This document shows positions 34,861 through 48,340 of a stretch of DNA of 64,000 nt, piece after piece. Made by a program: the position numbers and the translations under genes. The stretch spans positions 10,223,001-10,287,000 of the forward strand of contig NC_081822.1 in assembly GCF_030704535.1 (NCBI RefSeq). The letters are read 5' to 3'. Under the pieces are notes generated by a model. It saw only the letters and a program-made list of their open reading frames with translations, was not told the DNA's origin and did no database searches. This DNA is from Vitis vinifera. Its lineage: Eukaryota > Streptophyta > Magnoliopsida > Vitales > Vitaceae. Position 1 is the first letter of the stretch; every line of letters starts with the position of its first letter.

Positions 34861-35583
34861 TATCTATTCTAGCTCAAACAAATTTATTGATAATAAAAAG
34901 AAATTTCAGCAATAACCCCAAGTTTGGGAAGTTAAGAGGCTCCCTCTCTCTCTCTCTCTCTCTCCTGTTTTTATCTTCACTTGTGCGTTAAGCTGCTGCT
35001 CCCTCACTTTTTTCGTAATGAAGCTTTGTTTCACTCGTTATAGCTCTCTCTCTCTTTCTTTTTTTTTTTTTAATAAAAATAATTTTTTTTTCACATGTAA
35101 ATTTTTCTACATGCTGCCATTTTAAGTCTTTTCTTTTTTATTATTATTATTTAGACACGTCACATCGATTTCAAATAAAAGTATTTTTTATTCTCAAACT
35201 TAATTGACCAAATACTCTCCCCCTTTATAATATTAAGTTACATTTCTTATGTCTTTCTAAGCGAGGGGCCGGGTTTAGAGGCAATGCCACTTGGACTTGC
35301 AAATATGATTGTTTATGTTTTTTTTTTTAAAAAAAAAATCTTAAATTTATCTTGAAAATTATTATTTTATTGTTATAACTTATAATAATGCATGATTTAA
35401 TGGAAAGAAAAAATTAAAATTTTGGAGATGTAATAATAGAGATAATTACGCATGCTTTGATTGAGAGTAGAAGAATCAAACCGTTTGTAACTTTGCACGC
35501 GCCTTCATAATGTGTAAAGCACGCTCTCGGAAACGGGACAGGGGAATAATGCACACTGCACGGTTGCCCTGCTCATTCATGTC

Positions 35584-35598
35584 CACGTGACCACGTCA
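35584..35598. promoter_or_regulatory. G-box/ABRE-type cluster
   Basis: CACGTG at 35584-35589 is followed at once by CCACGTCA (35591-35598), two ACGT-core sites for bZIP factors, about 720 bp upstream of the DeSI-like first exon. Function is inferred from motif only. Confidence 0.5.
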
Positions 35599-38043
35599 GT
35601 GCCCGTGGTGCTTCAACTGCGTCTGGAACGCGTGCTTCTAATCGCTTCAAATCTGAAAGTAAAGCACTGAAATCTGAATTGTTGCCAGGTGATTGTACTT
35701 AAAGAATAGGAAAAATTAGAAAAGATAAGAAAATGACATAAATCAAAGACAATTGAGTTGAAAGCTGAAAAAGAAAAAAAAAAGAAAAAAGGAAAAAAGA
35801 AACTGTTTCAACGGATGGGAGAAAGAGAAAAAGGAAAATTAAATAATTGGTATTCATTATGGCATCCGTTTTGTTTCTCCAAAATAATGGACCCGTTGCA
35901 TGGATTGGGGTAAAATGAACCCCAACCATCCACTGGGTGGACCCCGTTCCGTGGTCACGCCGTCCCCCACATTTATTGTGCGCACGCGCGATGCCCCTTC
36001 TCCATCAACCTCTCCATTTTCTTCTATATGTAGTAAATAAATTTGTTAATATAGTTAAATTATTATGATTATTATTTTTTATTTTTATAATTGTTTTGAC
36101 CCAAAACTCAAAATTTGTGGCTGTCAAGTTTAAATTTGTGAAACAGCTTGGATGATAAGGACTATAGATAATGATTGCAAATCCATTCTCATGTGAAAAC
36201 GACACTCAAATAAACACAATCTTAATATTTTTGAGAACAATAATGAAACATGTAATTAAGATAAGGAGATACACACAGGGAAGCAAGAGTATTATAAGTA
36301 GGAAAAAAATTAGAAGGCAAAATGGGGCAAATTCTGTGTACAAAGGGTTGGAATTGAATCTGAAATCAGACTAGAAAACATTTAATAATAAGTAAGTGGC
36401 CCTTATACATTTCCAATGGCTTAACGAAAATAATAGAATTGATTATTGAATGCAGAGTGGCAGCAAACAGCCCGCAGGCTACAGGTCTGCGGTACTAGAA
36501 TAGTTGCAGGCAGTCAACTTTAAAGTTAAATGAATATGAAAATGGAAATGGGATGGAGAGGAGAGGCGCCAGCTTTTTCATGGCGAAGGTACATCTGCTT
36601 TTAAAGGCCTTCATGGACATCTTGTGTTGGGTCCCTATGCTTTGCTCTTCTGTCTGCTCAGCTGCCCCTCCACACGTGACAACCAATGCTCATTCTTTCT
36701 TTTTCCTTCTGTATAAGACTGAAACTGGGAAAACAGCAGGGACTCGAAGAATGGGTAAAATAACAGTTTTGTCAAAGTCAACAATAGTGGATCCATGGTG
36801 CTATTGGGATATTTCTTTGGATTTCCCCCAACACATAATGTGTACTTTCCTGCAAGGAAAGACCCAAACCAAACGCAGAGATATTAGAATCGTGGCCTAT
36901 TGGGACATTAATTTCATTCTTTTAGCTGCATTTATCAAGTAATGAATCCCATTACCTCCTTTGGAGCTGAAAAAATGGGAATTTATTTTGGGAAAAGAAA
37001 AGCAAGGTGTGTGGGGTGGGGAGGGGAGGTGGGATGATTCCGATGTGGGAAGAATGGTGAAAGGGGGTGGTGGGACCAGGAATGCAGCTTTGGCAGGTGT
37101 CAGGAGCCCAACCCAGCAAGGCAGGGATCTTCACAATCTGGGGAATGTTATGGTGTGAAATGGGAGCATGGAGTTTTGTGGTTTAGCCTCCAATAAAACG
37201 ACAATGTACTTTCCAAAGAAACAAATGATAAAACGACAAATAATGCATGCCCTGCTCATAAGGCTGTTGCCACCCATGGATGATGGACCCAGAAGCATCT
37301 CCTCATCTCTGCCTCTCCTACTCTCATGTCATCTTCCCAGGGCCCTCTTTAGTCTTTACTCCTCTCCCAATTCACCACCATTCTAATTCTTAATGCTCAA
37401 GTTCTGTGCTTGGTTTATCCTGCAATACTTCCACACAAAAAGGAAAATTGATATCTGGAAAGAATTTTGCCTTAAAAAGGGGGGAAAAAGGACATTGATT
37501 TCCAGCCTAATTAGTTTTGACATGCTGCTTTTTGACACATTTGTCTAAAACACAATCATTAGTCTAAAACCATGAGTCAAATTATTTCAGTCAAACTAGA
37601 TGGGAAAAAAACAGCGTGGATGAAGTAAAAAAATCCAGATAGAGATAAAATAAACGGGCGACCACCCCTTGTTTTCTTGCCTCCTAATAATTGAACCCTT
37701 TTTTGAAATTGGCTGATATCTTTATTTGAAAATTGAAGTGTAAGAAGGAAGACTTGATTTCAAAACTTACACTAAGAACATAATTTGAAGATAAAACAGT
37801 GAAATTGCAAATGGGGCCTTTTCAGACGCATACAATGATTCCAGGTTTGAAAGTTTGGAGGACTGTGTTTCTATTTTAACCGTGACAGCTGCCAAAGACA
37901 CTCGTACGCTCACAGCACCAGGTTCAGGTAGGTTTATTCTCTCCAGAGGAAAACAACCAAATCGTACATCATCTTTGTATGCTTTTGAGGTGACAGTCTA
38001 ATATCACAAAGCCTTCTTACTTCTTACACCATTTTTTTTTACT

Positions 38044-38175
38044 CGGTTACGTCTAAATCAACACTCGAGTAAATTCCACCAGTATGAAAATAAAACCGGT
38101 CAAGGCTGTCGGTTACGTCTAAATCAACACTCGAGTAAATTCCACCAGTATGAAAATAAAACCGGTCAAGGCTGT
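38044..38175. repeat. Perfect 66-bp tandem duplication
   Basis: cggttacgtctaaatcaaca begins at 38044 and again at 38110; the two 66-bp units look identical, so the duplication is recent or the assembly has collapsed or doubled here. Confidence 0.93.
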
Positions 38176-38770
38176 TGAATGAAAAATATGATGGTAGAGA
38201 ATGAGTTTTCAACTTTTCATTGTATCCTCTTCACATGAATTTTCTTTTCATTATACTATCTTTTCCTCAATTTCCGCAGGTATTTGTAACAAGGTTACCA
38301 AATTCATAGAAAACAAGGACACATATCAACTCCAGATTTTCGAAATGTTCGATGTGTATGCACCCAGTGACACCTTAAGAGAATTGAAATGAGAGTGATA
38401 AGGAGGATTTGAATTGGATAAAGTGTTCTTCTTGAGGAGCTACTTTATTATTATTGATGATAAAACAGATCGTAATGTATAAGTCCCTCTCCATCGCACT
38501 CTCATATAAGTCATATCTTACATAAAATTAAACAATATACAGTGATCCAAGGTTCCTAGTCACTCAAATTGTAACAACCCATTTATTACTGTTATGCACC
38601 AAGCACCAGTATGAGAATTTTCATGCAAGTTTAACTAGACCAACCTTTTTGATGTACCTAGATGAAATTTTTGACCGGTTCACAGAGCCAGTCATTATGA
38701 CTTGCAGTTGATGATCATCTGATCTTTGTCCCCATTTATTGATGGCTATTTGCAACTAGGCCTCGAGCAA

Positions 38771-41700
38771 TCAAAATGAACCGAGAGAATTGAAATGAGT
38801 CCACGCCTCCTGTATGCAAAATAGTACCATCATCTTTGTTATTCAAGCTTCAACTTTGTCAATATTCCAAAAGGAAAAAAATGCACCTCATGCCACTATA
38901 AATATGATCAAAGCACCGGCAGAAATGTTTCACAAACCATCTTTCAGTGTCTTGCAGCTAGAAAATCTTGGGGAGATGGATAACTAACATTTGACAAAAT
39001 TACCGGTATCCAGAATATCACAAGAATGTTGTCAATGGTCTAAAGAGTATATAACAGATAAGTAATAATCTCATCAGCATTAATTTTTAGGTCATTGATT
39101 GCCCAGATAGAACCTGTTGAGTAGAATATCCTGACCCATGAGACTATAGATGCTAATCTTATCCAGAGCAGGTCATGTTGGCTGCCCTGTTTTTTTGAGG
39201 GATTATTCTTCCAACTGTCTTGAGTTTAGAGCAAAGAAACAATATGAAAGGAATTTTCTTTTTCTTTTTTTAATTTTAATTTTAATTTTTGGCTCCTAGA
39301 ACAATTATCCCATGTGACACACATAAAAAGAACTAATTGTTAATGTATAATTACCTTGATTACAAACAAGATAAATGGCTCCTTTGCCTCAAATGCTAAG
39401 GTGGAAAAGATCAACAAAAGAATGACAGGGAAAAGAAAGGGGGAAAGATATAAAATAGAACAATCAGCCATAGACGTTTTGCATGTAGCATTTGTCAGCA
39501 CAGTGACACATGAAAAGGTCCATAAGGTACCATAGTAAGATAATGCTAGCCTCTAGCCCATGGACAGACAGCAAAGAATAGGCAACAAATATCAAATGAT
39601 GAGTGGCATATATTTGAGCTTGAAGGACTGTAATTTCATATCTTCTCTATGCAAGAAAAAGAAAAGGAAAAGGTTCACGCAAGTTTAGATTCCTTTATTT
39701 GAAGCCTTATCCAGTACTTTCACCAAAAACTAACTCCTCGAAAAAGAACAAGGTAAAATCACAACATCCAAATCAATTGCATCCTAACTTTTGTAGCAGA
39801 TAAATTTTGCAACCCAGTGCAGGGGTCATCTTTTATTTGTCTACTGGTAAAAGATGTCCAGACATAAGGTTCTCCTAGAGGCTTTATTACCCAGACCCCC
39901 AAATTTCCTTTTAAATATTGAAGTAACAGTAAAGTACAGTTTCTTTTTTGGTTTTCTATTGGTATGGCATATGAAGCAATCAAAATTTTAAAAGGCTAAA
40001 AGTGGTCTTCAGCATTTTATCTAAATGAGACAAGGTGTAAGCCTAAATTTAAATAAATAAATAATCCTCAAAGAATAATAATAAAAAAAAAAATTCATAA
40101 TAACAAAATTAATTATTTGTCATTGTTAATAGTTTCTAATTTAGTTTATTTTTCTCTCTTCTAAAATTCAACTTTTTCTCATAGCTTAATTAAATAATCC
40201 ACAGCACTACCATCATTATCACTAGTAAGATCCTCCAAAGAATCAAAATCATATCTAATCTCTCGACTATCCCCATCATTATTAATGTCCCACCCATTCT
40301 TATTCTTCATGCATCAATCACACGGGTATTTTTCCTCATCTATCAATAATAACATAAAGATTACATATGAACTCAACCACTACAGCAGCCAACAAGTTCC
40401 TTATTTCTTCTTTTCAATCTTTATTTTGCTGCTAAATTTAAAGGGTTAAGTGAAAGCCAATTAATCCTTTATTTTGTCAAAGGTCCAACTCAAGATAACT
40501 TGTAAAATCTATACTAAAAACCCAGAAAAGCATAGAACCCATTAAAAATCATTGAATGTTGAGGTTTTAGCCTCTAATAAAATATAGCAAAAGTCCGTAA
40601 AGGCCCCAAACTCATTAAAACTATTTGAATATTTGAAGCTTAAGCCTCAACTGTAAGCCTCGATAAGTTGAGGCTAAAGCCTCAATTACCCTAACTGAAG
40701 CTTATAGTCTCAAGGCAAATTCAGAGTCTCACCTTGAGGCTTGCCTTAAGGTTTAAGCCTCAGTAGCCTTTTAAAACATTGAAAGCAATTGATCAAAGAA
40801 CAGTGGTCTTTGTGTTTAGCTCTCTAAGTAAATTCTATTTGGTCAATGCATGCAGCTTCTTTGTCTATGTTGGTAATCCTGCTTCTCTGAGGCTTGTCCT
40901 TCACAATAGCAAAGGAAGCTTCATTTAGACTATTATCTCTCACCCATTGCAATTACAATGGAGTCATACAAGTTGGGCCAGACCAATCAATCAACAGGAC
41001 ACTGATAAGAAAATAAACAAATATTTGTCTGCAAATAAGCTTGAACTATAAGAAAATTGCTACCTGCAAAGAATCAAAAACTTTTTCTGCAATGTATTTT
41101 TGATGCACAGCAGCACCCTTCTGCTGTAGCTTGTCTGGGTGTAGACAAAGTAAAGCTTTCTGATAAGCTCTCTTTACTGCATTTCCTTCAATTATATCGA
41201 CTAGAGGCACAGGCTTCCATCCACTCTCAGGCCATAGAACCTGTATGTCACTAAAATTAGCTGAAGAGACACTCGTAATAAAAAAACATATGAGTTGGCT
41301 AGAGAATGGATATTCTTAGCATAGTACTCATGAGAACCACCTAACAAGCAAACAAATATTCCATTAAGTGTTATTTTAAAGAATATGAATTGAAGCATAT
41401 CAACATGCAATTTTGTTGGCCATGATTAAAATGCCATCAGAAGGAAGGAAATAAAGGATACAGTGGGCATAACATCATACTGGAGTGCAGATCAAGAAGA
41501 TCATTTTAGTTAAAGGAATACAAATTATCAGCTAAGAAATGGGTTAAAGAATTGAAAAGGTTACAATTGAGCATGCTGTAGATATAATGAACTATACAAA
41601 TGACAAATAAGCAGGGTGCTGGAAAAATCTTTTCCCATTAATACAGATAAATTTATCAATTTGAGTGATTATAATTATGTGTGGTTTTGTTCTATGACTG

Positions 41701-44067
41701 TTAACTCATGATATTTTTGAAAACAACGATCAATTTGATGGCTACAAGCCTCCAGTCATCTGCATTTATAAGTTCTTAGTATAGAAAAATCTCTTCAGTG
41801 GAACTCATTTGACAACGGGTACTATCCCCAAAATGTGCATAATTTCTGATGAAACCTTGGGTTTTGAAACAAAAAGCAATATACCTGTTTAACTAGATCA
41901 AAAAAGGGCTATTACATCAATGCTAGTCCTGCACAAGTAGGGTCCTACAGAAGGTAAGCATGGTATGGTCTCAACCTCTGGCATTTTTGCAAAAGGTGGC
42001 TACTCTCAATACTCAGACCTGAGCATTTGCACCTGGCAGCTCAAGACATTTACCATTGCACTAGACATTGGGCCCTACCTATGTACCCAGAACTCTCATG
42101 CAATGCACATATGTTAATCTGAAGAAAAAAAGAACATGGACCTTCACTTACATCTATATAAAATAGAGAACAAAAGGATCAAGACAAGATAAGGTGGCAT
42201 TATAAGAGGCATGCAAGAAATAAAAGGAAAAACTCTCATTTCAGCCCAGAGTCAAAAGAGTATAGTCACTGTTTGATAACCTGATTGAAGTACATGGAAA
42301 CCAAGCAAATATTTCCCAACCAGAATTTGTGGAAATAAATTAACCTTATAGAATCTACCGCTGTAGAAAATGGTGATAGCAAAACAGAACATTAAGATCT
42401 GAAAATAGGAATGCTAACTAAATATTCGAGTCAACTGTATTCAAGGCGTGGTTATCCAAATTGGTACTGTTTAACTGGAAGTGAATCTTTTCTATGGTAA
42501 GTTCTTTCAAGTAAATCATTTTCAGTTTTCTTATTTAGAACCACAAGTTAGGTAAGAGTTCATGGAAAAAAGTGAAACCATATATCTTGCTGTTTGATAT
42601 GGTTTCTGTAAAACATTATGGCATTGGAGACATTTGGGGAAATTTTTTGGCAGCTTGGAGTTCTCTTTAAGGGAAAAAAAGGAAAAGGGGAAAACCCATT
42701 AACACTGACATATTGTAAAGTTGACAGAAGCGAGCGTATGTTTCCTTCCTTCCCACTCAACCACTGTCGAATTTTAGCATCTGAAACCTGCATTAAATTG
42801 AGAAGTACAATTATTGAAGAGTATAAGAACTGAAACAACATTATAATTGTCCACATATATTACATATTCTACATTACTTGGATTTCATCATGATCTTCAT
42901 CAATTTGTGGTTGTTTGCTCTGCTCTTGAGATAATTCTTCTATCTGTTCACACATGAGCATATGCAAGGGAAAAAAATTAGTTTCTTAACAATATTAGGT
43001 GTATATGTGGACACATTATATATAATAGAACTAAGCACTGGCCTTCCTTTTCCAAAAAATTCTATCCACTTAGAGGAGTTTGTAATTGTAGAATTGGTGG
43101 ATGATTTGGCAGGGATTGTTTAATTTTAAACTTGTCAGGAAGTTGAAATTTTCTTAAATTACCTCTTTTCCATTGTTTAATTTTTAAAAGGAAAAGGAGA
43201 TTTATCGGGGCATTATGAAAATATTCAATTATAAGATTTCACCAAAAAGAAAGGGCTGCTTAACATAAAGGTGTAATTGATTAAAGAACCTTGTGCATTG
43301 AACTAGTATGTAAGAAATTAAAAAGCATGAGAATAAATTTTAGACAGTAGAATTACATACCACAAAGTTCCCTTGGAAGGAATCCTGTCTGTCTCTAAGT
43401 GCCGCCACAGAATCATCAGGTATTGATACTAACAAAAGCACATAAATACATCACATATTTTATCTTTGGTAAGGAATTTTTTGAAGATACCATGCCAGAT
43501 GGTCCAAATTTATGAAGAAATAGTACAAAATAACCAGATAAGAGTAACAATCTGCCAATAAATTAGCTCTTCTACTGAATTGTGGTAAATGTTTTGTCCA
43601 AATTCTACCTCCACTATTGGATAAAAACAGTAAAACAGACTTATTCCGTATGCATAACTGGTCAAATGCTAAAATCATGTTGTTAATTTGAAGGAAATGT
43701 TAGATTAAGCCCAACTTAATCAAACAAAATGTACATGTCTCAAGAACCAACCAACCCCTTCAAATATGTAGATATGAAGGCAATCACACTGACCAATACG
43801 CACACATGCATAAACTCAAAACAGAAAGCAAAAGGGAAAATGCAGGGTTGTTACAAAATGTAACTCTTTGCTTGTGCTGTACATAGCACCTTTTTTGTGC
43901 ACGGCTACTAGACACACAAGAACAGTCACATTATGGATCCCCTAAGGAGAGCATATCAGCTGGAATTTGGATCAGAGTGGAATACAAATTAGTGCTCTTT
44001 TTATGTTTTCTATATGATTCATGATAATAGGCACATGCAGATATCGATATATTATGCTAAATAAATA

Positions 44068-44119
<52 letters not shown>

Positions 44120-46585
44120 TTAATAATAATAAAAAGGAAAAGCCTATTCCTCTGTGCATCCAATGTAATTGCTACTTCTAGTTCTTCCCAGGTGTTAAGC
44201 TAACTAGGTTCCTAATATGATAGGAAATTAGAAGAACTAACTGCTACCTGATGCCAAGCTATCCTTCTGGACATAAGTAGTACCACTAGATTTATGGATG
44301 GCTGTTTTTAAACCAGAATATCGTCTCTGCTGCTGTTTAGGATTTTCATCTACCTGAAAAATTTTCAAAGATGAATGTAAATTTCCACATCCATAATCTG
44401 ATATTAGACTACAAAAAAATATCAAATTATGTGGTATTCCCATATCTGATTGAATGAACCCTAATAATCTGAGTATAGTACCATGATAGAAGCATCTGGT
44501 ACCATTTTCTTCCTGTTCGCATTGTCCATGTGCATTTGTTCATCCGTTTCAGTTGCACTAACGTGTGCTCCTTTCTCAGCTCTAAAAGAGCCAGCATTTT
44601 TCCGTCTAGAGCTCTGACTTCGAGGATCACTAGGTTCACTATTAGTTATGGGTTTTGAAGAAGCTTCTTGGTTGAGTTTCTTAACAAATTCCCTGACCTT
44701 TCCCTTGACTCCATTTCTCCCAAGACTGTCTCCTGAATTTCTGGGTGAACATTGTGAGCTAGCTTTGTCCACTAATGCGCTATCTGAAGCGATTCCTTTT
44801 CTTTCCTGCTCCTTTGCATTTTCAGGGACAACATCTACAGATGATTTTTTGGTAGTTTTTAGCATGCTTTCTTTACCTCCATCCTTACCAGTTACCTTAT
44901 CGGTGCCTGCATACAAGAAATGGTTTGAGTTTATAGACAAATTAATTTGGATCAATAACGAGTGATGTGAAACATGAAGTACCTTGTCCATCATCAGTCT
45001 CATGCAACAATGAACGTAGAGATTTCAACTCAGGGTTGCTAACTTCATGTGCAAGCACAGAAATTTCTTTCTCTGCTTTTCCACATAAACCTGTTTCGGA
45101 CAAAGAATAAGGTTTCCCTTCTTTTCTTGTATTGGACAATACAGCATCATCTTCAATTCTGTTATGAGTTTTATTAAGGGGTTCCAGATTGGGAATAGCA
45201 AGAACCACCTCTTCAACAATTTGGCACTCTTCTAATCTGTCTTGAGTGATTTTAGTAAAAAGAGCATCATTTTTTTGCTTCTCACGGTCAATCTTGAAGG
45301 ACTTGGTACTTGCTGATGTATCATCAGTATAATGATATTCAACATCATGCATAATTGCTTCGGGTAATTCACTCACCATTCTCTCACTTTGGAACCTTCC
45401 ATTAGTGCTTGAGCATCTCTCAGTCTTGCTCTTTACTTTTGTCCTTGAACTGTTTAGTCTCCTAAGAGGGGTTACAAATGGTACTCCTTTACTTGCCCAT
45501 TTGTATAGAGAAAAGTGGGATTGGCTGGTATTGATTTCAACCTTGGAGCTATTTGAACCATTTTCTAAGTTGTCTCCCATGTCTGCTCTATTAGATGTGG
45601 TCAGCTTTGGTGACTCGTCACCTGCAAGAGAAAATTCATGGGATAACCGACTCTGGCGATAAGATGGCCAAGGGTCATTTTTCAGCCCATCCTGACCTTG
45701 GATTGTTTGATTTGAAAATCTCGAGGGTGGAGAATATGGATAGCTTGACCCATTTGAAGCACCGGGTTCCCTAAGTGAGTGAAAATCCATTGCTCTGGTC
45801 ACTTTTGAGGGGAGGCTGGTGCTGAAAAGTGAGTAGCAGTTGAAGTAAGGTTACATGGAAATCCAAATCCCTTGACATCAAATATAGAGAGTTTGAATAT
45901 TAATCTTTATTAAAAAACATATGAAGGGAAAAATCCATAGATAATGTTATATTGATCTATGTAAATGCAACATCAATCATTTGGTTGTAGAGGAAAAACT
46001 AAATTAAATAGCCCATTGGCCTAAGAAAGATTGCCAGTTCCAGACATTTTCCGTCATTTTCGGTTCTTTTCTCTCATTCTTTCAATATTCAGATTTAGTT
46101 ACAAACCTCAATTGAGCAGGATTAGACGAGCTTCCGAAAATCTCCGCTTGGGGCGGCGGCAATGGCTGGGCGGGGCTCAGAACCCGCGAACCCGGAGAAG
46201 AAGAAAACGGATCCAGATCATGCCCTCTTGGACTGGTATTCACAGAGTTGTCGCCTCTAAAGATATCGTCGAAGAAGTCCTCGCTGTGGTACCGCCGCCG
46301 ATTACCACCGTCTTCGCCAAACACAGGCTTCTCACTAAGACCAGTCCACGGATTGCAGACCGAAACTCCATCCTCACCTCCTCTCAACGCGGATGGTTCC
46401 GTACCTTCCCCGAAGCTGTATCGCGTAACCTGATTCGACAACCGCCGCGGCGGACCGCCGAAGACGTCGTGAAAATCGACGTCGGAGTGTCTCAACGGAG
46501 TCTTGGGCGACGAAACAGAGGTCACGAGTGATCTCTGATGCCTGCAGCCCAGGACAGTATTCTCTTTATGACAGCACCGCTCCAT
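38771..46585 (-). CDS. JAC1: Auxilin-like J-domain protein, JAC1 type (9 exons)
   Basis: Minus-strand exons: 46585-46107, 45821-44983, 44906-44482, 44353-44248, 43428-43361, 42943-42878, 42787-42710, 41240-41064, 38809-38771; all borders GT-AG, frame kept, 758 residues. JAC1 (J-domain protein required for chloroplast accumulation response) acts in blue-light chloroplast movement. The N-terminus shows the plant auxilin-like DVFGGPPRR and FFDDIFRG motifs. The middle is long, polar and Ser-rich. The C-terminal J-domain (about 662-758) begins [20 protein letters not shown], continues [11 protein letters not shown], carries the HPD motif (721-723) and ends [12 protein letters not shown]. It is longer than the 651-residue Arabidopsis protein as remembered. 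The last exon codes only 12 residues and lies behind a 2.25-kb intron. Alternative start: ATG at 46609, eight residues longer. Confidence 0.9.
40555..40770. repeat. GAGGC/GCCTC-rich degenerate repeat in the last JAC1 intron
   Basis: The words aagcctcaa, gaggct and ccttaagg recur about ten times within 215 bp, in both orientations. This resembles decayed 'aaggcgaggc' interspersed repeats of plants, but no complete element is visible. Confidence 0.55.
44069..44131. repeat. (AAT)n microsatellite
   Basis: About 18 AAT units with slight interruption at the right end, in JAC1 intron 4. Confidence 0.95.
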
Positions 46586-48340
46586 CGATATCAGCACCGA
46601 CCCAATCATATCAGCCCACTATAGTGATGACCGTACTAGTAACTGAATAAAATTTCAAACCCTGAATTGGCGGGAAATCTCTGTTTTGCTCCGTAAATCA
46701 TGCAGTGTAACGGCAGGCGCCTAACCGGCAGAGGCTATGGAATGGTTTGCAGAGACATTAGAGAATTGAGTTCCAAATTTTTTACTAAGGAGGCCAGGAA
46801 AAGGGAAGCAAAGTTGGAAACGGACAAGAAAATTATAGAAGAAGACAGAGTGGTGTGGGGTTATGGGGGTTGGAAGCCACATAGTCTTGAGAATTTGTTG
46901 TAACTCGTACCCGGATAAGATCATAATAGTCAGAAAAAGTGCATTTCATTTTTGCATTGGCTGTTGTTAATAGAAAGAATATGCATTTTTCTTGGCCAAG
47001 ATTTCATGGAATTTTTGTGATGCCACATTATTCTGGGTTTTATATGGAAGGAAGCAGCCTAGGGAAGATGGTGACACCTTGTCCTCACTGTCCACCATCA
47101 CTTCATCCATCGTCAGAAAAATGACCTGAAAACGAAGATTTTTTCTTAAAATTCAATATTATTACCTTAAGGAAATACGTATGGTAGAGGATGCGCATCC
47201 CATATTTTTAACCATGTTCTAAAATATATATATATATTTTTTAATATTTAATATTCCTAAACAATGCTTGATATGTTCAAAAAGTGTGGTCAAGAATCAC
47301 CTTTAATCCACACAAATAAAACTCTACTTCATAGTTTCTTTCCATAACTATATATACATTGGCACGGGGTGGTTGAAAACTATACTATGATGGGTATATG
47401 TTTGATATTTTTATTTTTGTATTTTTTTGATATTGGAATGCAATATTTTAATTTTTTTTATACTTTTAAAAATATTATCACCCATATATATAATTGTGAA
47501 TGAAAACACTTTTATGTAAAAATATCACATAAAATATGCTCACCACATTTTCACAATTTCTATCAAATTCGTCTTTTAGTGGGATAGGAAAAGATACTGC
47601 CATTCCTCATTTTAATTAATTTGGACATATTCAAGATATTGGAATAAAATATGATTTTTTTCCATTTTATTATAATTCAAATAAAAAAAATCAAATAGTT
47701 TTTATTAAAATTGGAAAGCTGACATTTTAAACAAACTAATAATTGATTTTTTTTTTAAACTATCCTTTTTATAAAATATTATTAAAATAAATTTATTTAT
47801 AAAATAAATACATGCTTTTAACATATTTTCTTTTATTTGTTATTATTTTTATATTGAATTTTATTTTTAAAAAATAAATTCGCATTTTATTATTTTATAC
47901 ATAAAAATTAACTTAATTTTTAATATTGAATTTATCTTAAGCAATTCTAACTTGATACAAATTATAACAATTTTAGAATAATTTTGGAAAGAAGATCAAT
48001 TTGAGGTTTTTTTTTTTTCAAATCACCGTAAAAAAAGCCCCCACCACCCTCCAAAAGAGGAGGTGTCCATAATCGTATAATACAATATCCATATAAATTA
48101 TAATATTAAAGCATAAATGGGCTGGCACTTGGCAGGAAGTAGCCACATGGTTAGAGTATTATCCACAGATTTCCACCAGGGATACGTAGTTGGCGGACAC
48201 GTGGCAACAAAAGCACAAAAACAGGGTTCGGCACACAGACCTGGAGGCAGACGCAGACCAGAGTCCAGATGTAATCGAAAGAGGTCCTCATCCCTAATTT
48301 CTGGCCGTTGATTCGCTTATACAAGTGTATACTCAGACAA
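46586..48340. promoter_or_regulatory. Divergent intergenic region between JAC1 and GBF1
   Basis: About 1.7 kb shared upstream region of two divergently transcribed genes. 47140-48010 is very AT-rich and holds nothing recognisable. The GBF1-proximal part (48110-48340) has G-box-like words and pyrimidine-rich DNA typical of a transcription start region. Confidence 0.5.
48198..48203. promoter_or_regulatory. G-box CACGTG upstream of the GBF1-like gene
   Basis: The site reads gacacgtggc in context, a high-affinity type of G-box. The downstream gene encodes a G-box-binding factor, so autoregulation is possible. Motif evidence only. Confidence 0.55.

Larger units (their letters stand above)
34865..38770. 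other. Intergenic region upstream of the DeSI-like gene and downstream of JAC1
   Basis: Contains a (CT)n run at about 34944-34964, poly-T tracts, and the G-box cluster at 35584. Open stretches at 36553-36942 and 37168-37386 resemble no family. No gene supported. Confidence 0.5.

Noticed and set aside
36553-36942. 129-codon plus-strand frame
   Set aside because: No family resemblance, no splice context, and composition like non-coding neighbours.
46031-46531. 166-codon plus-strand frame
   Set aside because: Antisense of JAC1 exon 1, which has clear homology on the minus strand.
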